Origin: Clostridiales bacterium
GTDB lineage: Bacteria > Bacillota > Desulfitobacteriia > Desulfitobacteriales > Desulfitobacteriaceae
Assembly: GCA_027357125.1 (NCBI GenBank)
Contig: DAHVVW010000021.1
Location: forward strand, 1-12,270
Length of the DNA stretch: 12,270 nucleotides
Direction: 5' to 3'
This document shows, in pieces, positions 1 through 6,159 of this stretch. The translations under genes were made by a program, and so were the position numbers. The notes below the pieces were generated by a model, which saw only the letters and a list, made by a program, of their open reading frames with translations, searched no databases and was not told the DNA's origin. Every line of letters starts with the position of its first letter. Positions within the stretch are counted from its first letter, which is position 1.

Positions 1-788
1 GAATTTTAGAGATCTATGAAAAATTTGTGGGCGATGACCCCAAGAAAGTCCCGATGCGGATTTTTCCCGCGGTTCACTACTCGATGGGCGGGCTCTGGGT
101 CGACTATGACCAAATGACAAATATCCCCGGGCTTTTTGCCGCTGGGGAGTGTGAGTACCAGTACCATGGAGCTAACCGTCTGGGCGGGAATTCTCTGGTG
201 GCGGCGATTTATGCGGGCATGGTTGCAGGGCCCAAAGCAATTGCATATGCCAAAGGCTTAAGCAAAAGTTCAGCAGATCTGCCCCAAAGTCTTTATGAAG
301 CTGCGAAGAAAAGAGAAGACGAGCGCAATGCGGCGGTCTTCAAGATGCAGGGCAAAGAGAACCCGTATAAGCTTCACCAGGAATTAGGGGAATGGATGCT
401 GGAGAATGTCACGGTCGTCCGCTATAATGACAGGCTGAAAGCAACCGATGAGAAGATTCAGGAACTGATTGAGCGCTATCACAATATCGGTGTCGGTGCA
501 GGGGTAGCTTGGGGCAATCAGATTGTGCCTTCTACCCGCAGACTCTGGGCTATGCTGCACTTAGCTAGGGTAATTACTTTAGGAGCCTTACACCGCAATG
601 AAAGCCGGGGTGCTCATTACAAACCTGATTTTCCCGAGCGGGACGATGAGAACTGGCTCAAGACGACCAAAGCTGAGTTTTCGGCGGACGGTCCAAGCTT
701 TAGTTATGAGCTGGTCGATACTGCTTATATTAAACCGCGCCAGCGTCGTTACGATGTTGCAAAAGAGGTGACGATGGCCAATGCCTAA
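1..788 (+). CDS. sdhA: Succinate dehydrogenase/fumarate reductase flavoprotein subunit, C-terminal part (5' truncated by window edge)
   Basis: FAD-binding catalytic subunit of complex II, which interconverts succinate and fumarate at the cytoplasmic face of the membrane. The reading frame is open from base 3, so the gene starts before the window. The 261 visible residues are a bit under half of the usual 580-590. Seen: AVHYSMGG, whose His (bases 75-77) corresponds to a substrate-binding His of the family, then GLFAAGECEYQYHGANRLGGN, which carries the Arg (bases 177-179) of the active site and FAD-capping region. The helical C-terminal domain follows, ending in an Arg-rich tail. The wording resembles Bacillus SdhA much more than E. 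coli SdhA, so a menaquinone-linked type B enzyme (sdhCAB order) is inferred; SdhC would lie upstream, out of view. The stop codon overlaps the sdhB start by 8 bases, which suggests translational coupling. The direction in the cell, succinate oxidation or fumarate reduction, cannot be told from sequence. Confidence 0.96.
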   Translation, partial: ILEIYEKFVGDDPKKVPMRIFPAVHYSMGGLWVDYDQMTNIPGLFAAGECEYQYHGANRLGGNSLVAAIYAGMVAGPKAIAYAKGLSKSSADLPQSLYEAAKKREDERNAAVFKMQGKENPYKLHQELGEWMLENVTVVRYNDRLKATDEKIQELIERYHNIGVGAGVAWGNQIVPSTRRLWAMLHLARVITLGALHRNESRGAHYKPDFPERDDENWLKTTKAEFSADGPSFSYELVDTAYIKPRQRRYDVAKEVTMANA

Positions 789-1527
789 AGACATAACATT
801 TATTATTAAACGCTGTGCTAATCCTCAAGCAACTTCATATTGGGAAGAATTTAAGGTACCGTATTTCCCCAAAATGAATGTGGTGGCTGCCTTGATGGAG
901 ATTCAGAAGAATCCGGTTAATGCCAAGGGAGTGGAAACTACTCCGGTGGCCTGGGAGTGTAACTGCCTGGAGGAAGTGTGCGGAGCTTGTACCATGATCA
1001 TTAACGGCACAGCGCGCCAAGCCTGTTCTGCTTTGGTAGATAATTTAGAGCAGCCGATTCGCCTGGCTCCGCTAACTAAATTCCCACTGATTCGGGATTT
1101 AGTGGTTGACCGGCAAGTGATGTTTACTAATTTACGCAAGGTCAGAGCTTGGATTGATATTGACGGCACCTATGACATGGGTCCGGGGCCCAAGATCTCA
1201 CAAAAAGTACAGGAAGCAGCTTATGAATTGTCCAAATGCATGACCTGCGGCTGCTGTCTGGAAGCCTGCCCCAATGTCAACTCCAAGAGCAAATTTATTG
1301 GGCCTGCGGCTATCGCACAGGTTGACCTTGCCAACTCGCACCCGACCGGCTCTTTGCAGAAAGAGGCTCGCTTAGAAGCGTTAATGGGCGAAGGAGGGAT
1401 TGCAGACTGCGGCAATGCTCAAAACTGTGCCAAGACCTGCCCCAAAGATATTCCCCTGACTCGTTCGATTGCCAAGCTGAACAGGGAGACCTCTGCTTAC
1501 GCTGTGAAGAAATGGCTTGGAAGGTAA
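781..1527 (+). CDS. sdhB: Succinate dehydrogenase/fumarate reductase iron-sulfur subunit
   Basis: Electron-transfer subunit that carries electrons from the SdhA flavin to the membrane quinone site. At 248 residues it is of normal length. The N-terminal ferredoxin-like domain has the [2Fe-2S] ligands C62, C67, C70 and C82. The C-terminal domain has C153, C156, C159 and C220 for [4Fe-4S], and C163, C210 and C216 for [3Fe-4S]. These spacings equal those in E. coli SdhB with constant offsets of 7 and 4 residues, so all three clusters should assemble. Extra cysteines occur at C60 and C158. The segment CMTCGCCLEACPNVNSKSKF is nearly identical to Bacillus SdhB, supporting a menaquinone-type enzyme. 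The ATG at 781 is preceded by GAGGTG at 765-770 and lies inside the end of sdhA. The gene is followed after 29 bases by the lyase gene, so one operon is likely. Confidence 0.97.
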   Translation: MPKDITFIIKRCANPQATSYWEEFKVPYFPKMNVVAALMEIQKNPVNAKGVETTPVAWECNCLEEVCGACTMIINGTARQACSALVDNLEQPIRLAPLTKFPLIRDLVVDRQVMFTNLRKVRAWIDIDGTYDMGPGPKISQKVQEAAYELSKCMTCGCCLEACPNVNSKSKFIGPAAIAQVDLANSHPTGSLQKEARLEALMGEGGIADCGNAQNCAKTCPKDIPLTRSIAKLNRETSAYAVKKWLGR

Positions 1528-1556
1528 AATAACGTTCAAGCAGAAAGGGTGATTGC

Positions 1557-2402
1557 ATGCGCGGACGAACATTTCTCTTTGCGCCTGCCAGTGATCTGAA
1601 AAAAGCGGAAAAGGCGCTGGCTTCGGCTGCAGATATCGTGGTCTTAGATTTAGAGGATGCGGTGGCTCTTTCTGAGAAAGAGCAGGCCAGGGCCAATATT
1701 GAGTCATTGCTCAAGGCCGGCAATGCCAAACCGGTGCTTGTGCGCATTAATGCTGTGACTTCGCCCTGGGCTCTAAAAGATTTGCTGGCTGTGTTACCGC
1801 TTAATCCGGACGGAATCATGCTGCCGAAAGCAGAAATCGCTACTGATGCAAAAAAAGTATGTTGGATTATTACCCAGGTGATGGGAACGGATAGTGAGAT
1901 CGGGATTTACCCTTTAATCGAAACAGCTGCCGGGGTCGAGCAGGCATTGGCAATCGCCCAGGCCAGCAGAAGGGTAAGACGCCTTGTCTTTGGCGCTCTC
2001 GACTATTCCCTCGACCTTGGGTTGAACTATACGGGGGATTCTTCAACTTTGGCTTATGCCAGGGCTCGCCTGGTCGGAGCATCTGCTGCCGCCCGCTTAG
2101 AAGGGCCGGTGGATACGGTGTATCCGGCACTTAAAGATGAAGAGGGGTTGCGTAAGGATACTTTGGCGGCTCAGCTCGTGGGTTTTAAGGGTAAGCTGGT
2201 CATTCATCCGGCCCAGATCGAGGTCGTTAACGAAATGTTCACCCCGCCTGCCGAAGAGATTGAAGATGCCCGCCAAATAGTTTCGGTTTACCGCCAGGCC
2301 CAAGCGGAAGGCAAAGGGGCGGTGCAGTGGAAGGGCAAAATGCTGGACGAGCCGGTGTTGAAGCGTGCTGAACAGGTGCTGGCCCAATACGGGCAATCAT
2401 AG
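1557..2402 (+). CDS. CitE/HpcH-family CoA-ester lyase (malyl-, citramalyl- or citryl-CoA lyase type)
   Basis: A 281-residue TIM-barrel enzyme of the HpcH/HpaI aldolase, CitE-like group. Characterised members cleave or form beta-hydroxyacyl-CoA esters such as malyl-CoA, citramalyl-CoA and citryl-ACP, giving acetyl-CoA or acetate plus an oxoacid. Seen: an N-terminal RGRTFLFAPASD strand, DLEDAV (31-36), the LVRIN arginine (R63), GIMLPKAE (86-93), LIETAAG with the probable Mg2+ ligand E122, ALDYSLDLG with D149, and KLVIHPAQIEVVNEMFTP near residues 213-230, which is typical of the stand-alone CoA lyases. No citrate lyase alpha or gamma subunit (CitF, CitD) is nearby, so a citrate lyase complex is unlikely. 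An AAGGGTG ribosome site precedes the ATG. The next two genes encode an acid-CoA ligase-like pair, so the lyase may act on the CoA ester they make; this is inference. The substrate is not resolvable from sequence alone. Confidence 0.88.
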   Translation: MRGRTFLFAPASDLKKAEKALASAADIVVLDLEDAVALSEKEQARANIESLLKAGNAKPVLVRINAVTSPWALKDLLAVLPLNPDGIMLPKAEIATDAKKVCWIITQVMGTDSEIGIYPLIETAAGVEQALAIAQASRRVRRLVFGALDYSLDLGLNYTGDSSTLAYARARLVGASAAARLEGPVDTVYPALKDEEGLRKDTLAAQLVGFKGKLVIHPAQIEVVNEMFTPPAEEIEDARQIVSVYRQAQAEGKGAVQWKGKMLDEPVLKRAEQVLAQYGQS

Positions 2403-2473
2403 TCGTCTGTGCAGCCGACAACCGCTGGAATACTAATTTTATGCACAAGTGTTGGTAGAGGAGGGAGAACTCA

Positions 2474-3700
2474 TTGGGTAAAATTCTTGAGAACTTCAGT
2501 AAACAAGTCATCGCCGAATACGGAGTTGCGGTTCCGAAAAGCGCAGTAGCCCATACCCCTGAGGAGGCTCGGGAGAAAGGGGAAAAACTAGGTTTCCCGG
2601 TCGTGTTAAAAGCGCTCGTTCCTGTTGGCAAAAGGGGAAAAGCCGGGGCTATTAAGTTTGCACATAACGGGGAAGAAGCGGAAAGCCTAACGCGGGAGCT
2701 TCTGGGCATGACAGTAAGGCATTTCCCGGTGGAGAAAGTGTTGGTAGAAGAGAAAATCGCGATTGCTCAGGAATGGTATCTTTCAATAACCGTAGATAAA
2801 GGGAAACAGGCTCCTGTGATCATCGCCAGCCTTGAGGGCGGAGTGGATGTGGAGGAGCTAAGCCGGGAAAAACCCGAAAAAGTATGCACCAGACATGTTG
2901 ATCCTCTTTTCGAGTTGGCTGAGTACGAGGCTAAGGAAATATGGGCAGGACTTGGTCTCAGCGGCAAGCCGCTCACCTTGGCTACTCAGGCTTTGGTCAG
3001 GCTCTTCCGGGTTTTCAGTGAAAAAGATGCGACTTTGTTAGAGATCAATCCGCTTGTTCTGACTGAAAGCGGAGAAGTAATGGCAGCGGCTTCTGTAATG
3101 AGTGTTGATGACAGTGCCATGTACCGTCACCCTGAACTCAGCAATATGGTGCAGTTGGGGAGTGAAAGGGCGTGGCGTCCTCTGACCGATTTAGAAAAAG
3201 AGATGGTGGAAGTAAACGAAGCCGATCCCTACCGGGGCACGGCCCGCTACACTGAAATGGATGGAGGGAACATCGGTTTTCTCTGCGGGGGCGGAGGCGG
3301 GAGCCTACTGTCCTTTGATGCTATCATTTCATTTGGCGGTAAACCTGCCAATTACAGTGAAGTTGGAGGCAACCCGCCCGAACGTAAGATTTACGGCATT
3401 ACCAAGGGGATTCTCTCCAAACCGGGGGTTAAAGGGCTGTTTGTCGCGCATAACATCACGAACAATACGCAGGTTGATATCATGGCCAAAGGGGTTGTGC
3501 AGGCTCTTAAAGACTTAGGCAAAGATCCAGCAACCTTTCCGGTGGTGGTAAGGGAAGCAGGGGTTAATGACGAAGTGGCAAGGGAAATTTTCACGGCTGC
3601 CGGAATTGAGTATTACGGGGATGATGCCACGATTACGGAAGCTGCCAAGCGCATCGTGGCAAGAGTACAGGCTTTTGAGGCCGGCGAGGGGGGGAACTAG
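2474..3700 (+). CDS. Succinyl-CoA synthetase beta-subunit-like ATP-grasp acid-CoA ligase subunit (divergent)
   Basis: A 408-residue homologue of SucC, the nucleotide- and acid-binding subunit of succinyl-CoA synthetase; E. coli SucC has 388. An ATP-grasp domain spans roughly residues 1-220, with KRGKAGAIK near 53-61 and LEINPLV (189-195). A CoA-ligase domain follows from about 262 to 400, with DGGNIGFL, GGKPANYSEVGGN and VPVVVR-like strands. Odd: by alignment from memory, the Mg2+-binding Asp of E. coli SucC (D213, in LDGK) falls on A206 within EVMAAASVMS. The usual GGI(V/M)RCD loop is replaced by TNNTQVD (329-335), and a poly-Gly stretch (272-276) replaces NGAG. This may therefore be a paralogue with another substrate or altered chemistry. 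The start is TTG, chosen because it follows a strong GAGGAGGGAG ribosome site and matches the family N-terminus. The alpha-like subunit begins 1 base after the stop. The 71-base gap before this gene holds no clear promoter. Confidence 0.87.
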   Translation: MGKILENFSKQVIAEYGVAVPKSAVAHTPEEAREKGEKLGFPVVLKALVPVGKRGKAGAIKFAHNGEEAESLTRELLGMTVRHFPVEKVLVEEKIAIAQEWYLSITVDKGKQAPVIIASLEGGVDVEELSREKPEKVCTRHVDPLFELAEYEAKEIWAGLGLSGKPLTLATQALVRLFRVFSEKDATLLEINPLVLTESGEVMAAASVMSVDDSAMYRHPELSNMVQLGSERAWRPLTDLEKEMVEVNEADPYRGTARYTEMDGGNIGFLCGGGGGSLLSFDAIISFGGKPANYSEVGGNPPERKIYGITKGILSKPGVKGLFVAHNITNNTQVDIMAKGVVQALKDLGKDPATFPVVVREAGVNDEVAREIFTAAGIEYYGDDATITEAAKRIVARVQAFEAGEGGN

Positions 3701-3701
3701 T

Positions 3702-4598
3702 ATGTCCATATTGTTAGATAAAAATTCACGCATCGCCATTCAGGGAATCACCGGCCGCGAAGCAGCGATGGTTACGAAACACAGCTTAGACTACGGGACC
3801 ACGATTTTGGCGGGAGTAACACCCGGCAAAGAAGGACAGGACGTTCACGGGGTGCCGGTCTATGATACTTTGAAAAAGGCTGTACAGGTGCATGGGGTCA
3901 ATACCGCGGTTGTCTATGTTCCTCCGGCATTTGTCTATGATGCAGTGCTTGAGGGAATTGCGTGTGGGATTAAACTGATTCTTATTGCCACGGAAAATGT
4001 GCCCCAGGGTGATGCCCTTAAATTCCTGGCCCGAGCTAAACAAGCAGGAGTACAAGTAATTGGTCCCAATTCAGTTGGCATGATAACTCCCAAAGACCGG
4101 GTGAAAGTTGGGGCCATCGGCGGGGACAAAGTGGAACGCTGCTTTGCACCGGGGCGGGTAGGGGTAATCTCGCGCAGCGGCGGCATGACAGCCGAAACTT
4201 CCTGGATGGTTAAACGGGCCGGGTATGGGGTCAGTACTTCTGTAAGCATCGGTGGGGACGCCTTAATCGGCACAACAATCAGCGACCTGCTCAAGCTCTA
4301 TCAAGCAGACTCCGAAACTGAGGCGGTTGTGACCTTTTCCGAGCCTGGAACCAGCTTCGAAGAGGATGCTGCCGATTTGATTCAGGCAGGGCAGTTTAGC
4401 AAACCTTTGTTCAGTTTTGTGGCGGGACGCTTTACGGAAAGCATGCCGGAAGGAACGGTGTTCGGGCATGCGGGTGCCATGATTGCAGGCGGTGCAGGCA
4501 AGCCTTCGCAAAAGATGGTTAAGCTAAAGTCGGCGGGGGCACATGTACTTGACCGATTTGATGACCTAATGCCGTTGCTTAAAGAGGTGCTTAAGTAG
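3702..4598 (+). CDS. Succinyl-CoA synthetase alpha-subunit-like CoA-binding/phosphohistidine subunit
   Basis: A 298-residue homologue of SucD, the subunit that binds CoA and carries the phosphorylated histidine. The CoA-binding Rossmann domain covers about 1-125, with IAIQGITGREA and GVTPGKEGQ. The ligase domain follows, with GRVGVISRSGGMTAE (151-165). The active-site His is H256 in FGHAGAMIAGG, so phosphoryl transfer appears intact, and E214 could be the glutamate that contacts it. Differences from E. coli SucD are GPNSVG instead of GPNCPG (Ser for the conserved Cys at 124) and SEPGTSFEED instead of an EIGGSAEEE-type segment. The ATG at 3702 gives the family-length N-terminus; the frame is open further upstream, but that would run deep into the previous gene. 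The pair probably forms an alpha-beta enzyme encoded in one operon with SdhAB and the CitE-like lyase. No convincing terminator follows. Confidence 0.88.
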   Translation: MSILLDKNSRIAIQGITGREAAMVTKHSLDYGTTILAGVTPGKEGQDVHGVPVYDTLKKAVQVHGVNTAVVYVPPAFVYDAVLEGIACGIKLILIATENVPQGDALKFLARAKQAGVQVIGPNSVGMITPKDRVKVGAIGGDKVERCFAPGRVGVISRSGGMTAETSWMVKRAGYGVSTSVSIGGDALIGTTISDLLKLYQADSETEAVVTFSEPGTSFEEDAADLIQAGQFSKPLFSFVAGRFTESMPEGTVFGHAGAMIAGGAGKPSQKMVKLKSAGAHVLDRFDDLMPLLKEVLK

Positions 4599-4636
4599 AT
4601 CTCCTTAAAATATTTTCTTAAAAATCTTTTCAATAC

Positions 4637-4665
4637 TTCCCAAAATAAGACGAATGATGTAATAT
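4637..4665 (+). promoter_or_regulatory. Predicted sigma-A-type promoter for the ArsB/NhaD-like gene
   Basis: TTCCCA (4637-4642; 4 of 6 consensus bases) lies 17 bases before TAATAT (4660-4665). Transcription would start near 4672, placing the leader hairpin close to the 5' end of the mRNA. The surrounding AT-rich stretch 4599-4660 contains no other feature I can support. The match is modest. Confidence 0.4.
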
Positions 4666-4683
4666 TATGGAGACAATACTGTA

Positions 4684-4706
4684 AGGGGGTGGGCCAACCA
4701 CCCCCT
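4684..4706 (+). other. GC-rich leader hairpin upstream of the transporter ribosome site
   Basis: A perfect 9-bp inverted repeat: AGGGGGTGG (4684-4692) pairs with CCACCCCCT (4698-4706) around a 5-base loop, GCCAA. No U-run follows, so it is not an ordinary terminator. It lies just before GTGAGGAG (4713-4720), the ribosome site of the gene starting at 4728. CCTCA (4704-4708), which shares three bases with the hairpin, can also pair with TGAGG (4714-4718). It may stabilise the mRNA or modulate access to the ribosome site; the function is inference. Confidence 0.55.
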
Positions 4707-4727
4707 CATTGCGTGAGGAGTGATTTT

Positions 4728-6002
4728 ATGCAGGCCACTATTGCTCTCATTATTTTTGTGCTTACTTACGTTCTGATCATTTCAGAGAAAGTGCACCGCG
4801 CCATTGCCGCGTTATTAGGCGGAATGCTCTTGATTTTGGCGGGGGTTCTGGGACAGGAAAAGGCTATTGAGCATATTGACTGGAATACCTTAGGGTTACT
4901 CATCGGAATGATGATAGTGGTGGGGATCACCCGCCGCACCGGTGTTTTTCAGTACTTAGCCTTAAAAGCAGTACGGATTGCCAAAGGAGAACCAATTAGG
5001 ATTCTGATAGCTTTAGCGACGGTAACCGCAATTTTGTCCGCTTTTCTGGATAATGTTACCACAGTTTTGCTGATCGTACCTATTACCTTTACCATTGCGG
5101 ACAGCCTTGGACTTAACCCGATTCCTTTTTTATTCAGCCAGATTTTGGCCAGTAATATCGGCGGCACAGCTACCCTCATCGGTGATCCGCCCAATATTAT
5201 GATTGGAAGCCAAACACATTTGGGGTTTGTGGATTTTCTTATGAATTTAACTCCTGTAATCATTGTTATTCATATTGTTACGATGGGAATTTTCTATTTC
5301 CTGTACCGTAAAAAGCTTCAAGTTTCTGATGAAGTCAAACGTGCCGTGACCAATGTTAATCCGCGCGATGAGATTAAAGATTATAAGCTACTCAAGAAAA
5401 GCGTGTTTGTCTTGGCCCTAATCATTATAGGGTTTGTCCTGCACCAGGCGTTGCACCTGGAGTCAGCCACCATTGCCTTATCCGGAGCAGCCCTGCTCAT
5501 GCTTATTGCCAAGGCGGAGCCTGAGGACATTCTGTTGGCTGTGGAGTGGCCTTCGATTTTCTTCTTCCTCGGCCTCTTCATTGTGGTTGGGGGGTTAGTT
5601 GAGACAGGGCTGATTAATAAGCTTGCTCAGTGGGCCTTGGAAGTAACAGCCGGGAATTTTGTGTTCACAGGCATGCTGATTCTCTGGCTTTCGGCGATTG
5701 CTTCCGCGTTTGTGGACAACATTCCTTTTGTGGCAACGATGATTCCGTTAATTCACCAGATGGGGAATTTGGGCGGTTTAACACCCCAAGCTTTGGAGCC
5801 GCTGTGGTGGGCACTTTCCCTGGGAGCCTGCCTTGGAGGAAACGGCACGATCATCGGGGCTTCTGCCAATGTGATTGTCGCCGGCATTGCTGAGAAGAAC
5901 GGTTACCCGATGCGATTCGTTCAGTTCATGAAGCTGGCGTTTCCGATGATGCTGGTATCCGTGGCAATTTCCATGGTGTATTTGCTGATTTTCTATTTTT
6001 AG
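4728..6002 (+). CDS. ArsB/NhaD-type ion transporter (IT superfamily membrane protein)
   Basis: A 424-residue, very hydrophobic polytopic membrane protein with about 10-12 predicted helices. It shows the internal two-fold repeat typical of the ArsB/NhaD/SLC13-like ion transporter superfamily. FLDNVTTVLLIVP (106-118) is echoed by FVDNIPFVATMIP (328-340), and NIGGTATLIGDPPNIMI (143-159) by CLGGNGTIIGASANVIVAG (368-386). These are the paired re-entrant hairpin segments, and the two Asp residues, D108 and D330, are good candidates for ion coupling. A hydrophilic loop lies near 194-223. Family members export arsenite, exchange Na+ for H+ or move organic anions; no arsR, arsA or arsC gene is near, so arsenite cannot be favoured. 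The ATG at 4728 is chosen because of GAGGAG at 4715-4720. An earlier in-frame GTG (4689) lies inside the hairpin and lacks a ribosome site. The gene appears to be transcribed alone. Confidence 0.9.
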   Translation: MQATIALIIFVLTYVLIISEKVHRAIAALLGGMLLILAGVLGQEKAIEHIDWNTLGLLIGMMIVVGITRRTGVFQYLALKAVRIAKGEPIRILIALATVTAILSAFLDNVTTVLLIVPITFTIADSLGLNPIPFLFSQILASNIGGTATLIGDPPNIMIGSQTHLGFVDFLMNLTPVIIVIHIVTMGIFYFLYRKKLQVSDEVKRAVTNVNPRDEIKDYKLLKKSVFVLALIIIGFVLHQALHLESATIALSGAALLMLIAKAEPEDILLAVEWPSIFFFLGLFIVVGGLVETGLINKLAQWALEVTAGNFVFTGMLILWLSAIASAFVDNIPFVATMIPLIHQMGNLGGLTPQALEPLWWALSLGACLGGNGTIIGASANVIVAGIAEKNGYPMRFVQFMKLAFPMMLVSVAISMVYLLIFYF

Positions 6003-6025
6003 AATTCAAATTGAACTGCTGTTTG

Positions 6026-6070
6026 AAGCTGCCGTCCTGAAATTGTTAAGGGCGGCAGTTTTTTATTTCT
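6026..6070 (+). terminator. Rho-independent terminator after the transporter gene
   Basis: CTGCCGTCC (6029-6037) pairs with GGGCGGCAG (6050-6058), giving a 9-bp stem with one G-U pair and a 12-base loop. Flanking AAG/TTT can extend it. TTTTTTATTT follows at once. It closes the transporter transcription unit 24 bases after the stop codon. Confidence 0.93.
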
Positions 6071-6123
6071 CTATTAAGGCAAATTTCCCTACGACACGAG
6101 CATAAATATTCCTTTCTTGTCGA

Positions 6124-6132
6124 TGCTATAAA
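6124..6132 (+). promoter_or_regulatory. Predicted extended -10 promoter for the LCP gene
   Basis: TGCTATAAA fits the extended -10 form (TGnTATAAT, 5 of 6 in the hexamer). No good -35 hexamer lies 16-18 bases upstream, which is tolerated for extended -10 promoters. Transcription would start near 6139, leaving about 20 bases of leader with GAGGG (6151-6155) as ribosome site. The rest of the interval between terminator and gene holds nothing else I can support. Confidence 0.45.
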
Positions 6133-6159
6133 TTAGTTGACAAAAAGAGTGAGGGCGCT

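Noticed and set aside
1310-1819. Long minus-strand open frame across the sdhB/lyase junction, and other antisense frames in the window.
   Set aside because: They are overlapped by well-supported + strand genes, have no ribosome sites, and encode composition typical of shadow frames with no recognisable motif.
1557-2402. Citrate lyase beta subunit (CitE of the CitDEF complex).
   Set aside because: No CitD acyl-carrier or CitF gene is adjacent, and the C-terminal KLVIHPAQIEVVNEMFTP segment fits the stand-alone CoA-ester lyases.
2441-2458. Five-codon ATG...TAG frame (MHKCW) just before the ribosome site of the SucC-like gene, as a leader peptide.
   Set aside because: It has no ribosome site of its own, no attenuator structure around it and is short enough to arise by chance.
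2447-2752. A 17-base direct repeat (16 of 17 matches; AAGTGTTGGTAGAGGAG at 2447 and a near copy at 2736).
   Set aside because: One near-match of this length somewhere in 12 kb is not very unlikely, and both copies fall in purine-rich sequence (ribosome site and KVLVEE coding). No sign of a mobile element.
3567-3701. An extended N-terminus of the SucD-like protein reaching into the SucC-like gene.
   Set aside because: The frame is merely open there; the ATG at 3702 gives the exact family start (residues before the IAIQGITG strand).
4590-4635. AT-rich short repeats (TTAAG/CTTAA, AAAATATTTT) after the SucD-like gene as a terminator.
   Set aside because: The stem is only 5 bp without GC content, and no proper U-run follows a stable hairpin.
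4689-4727. Upstream GTG start for the transporter, adding 13 residues.
   Set aside because: It lies inside the leader hairpin, has no ribosome site, and the extension is Pro/His-rich and unlike the hydrophobic family N-terminus.
6137-6142. Perfect TTGACA as a -35 box for the LCP gene.
   Set aside because: A matching -10 would fall on the start codons at 6160-6165, leaving no leader or ribosome site. The extended -10 at 6124-6132 fits better.
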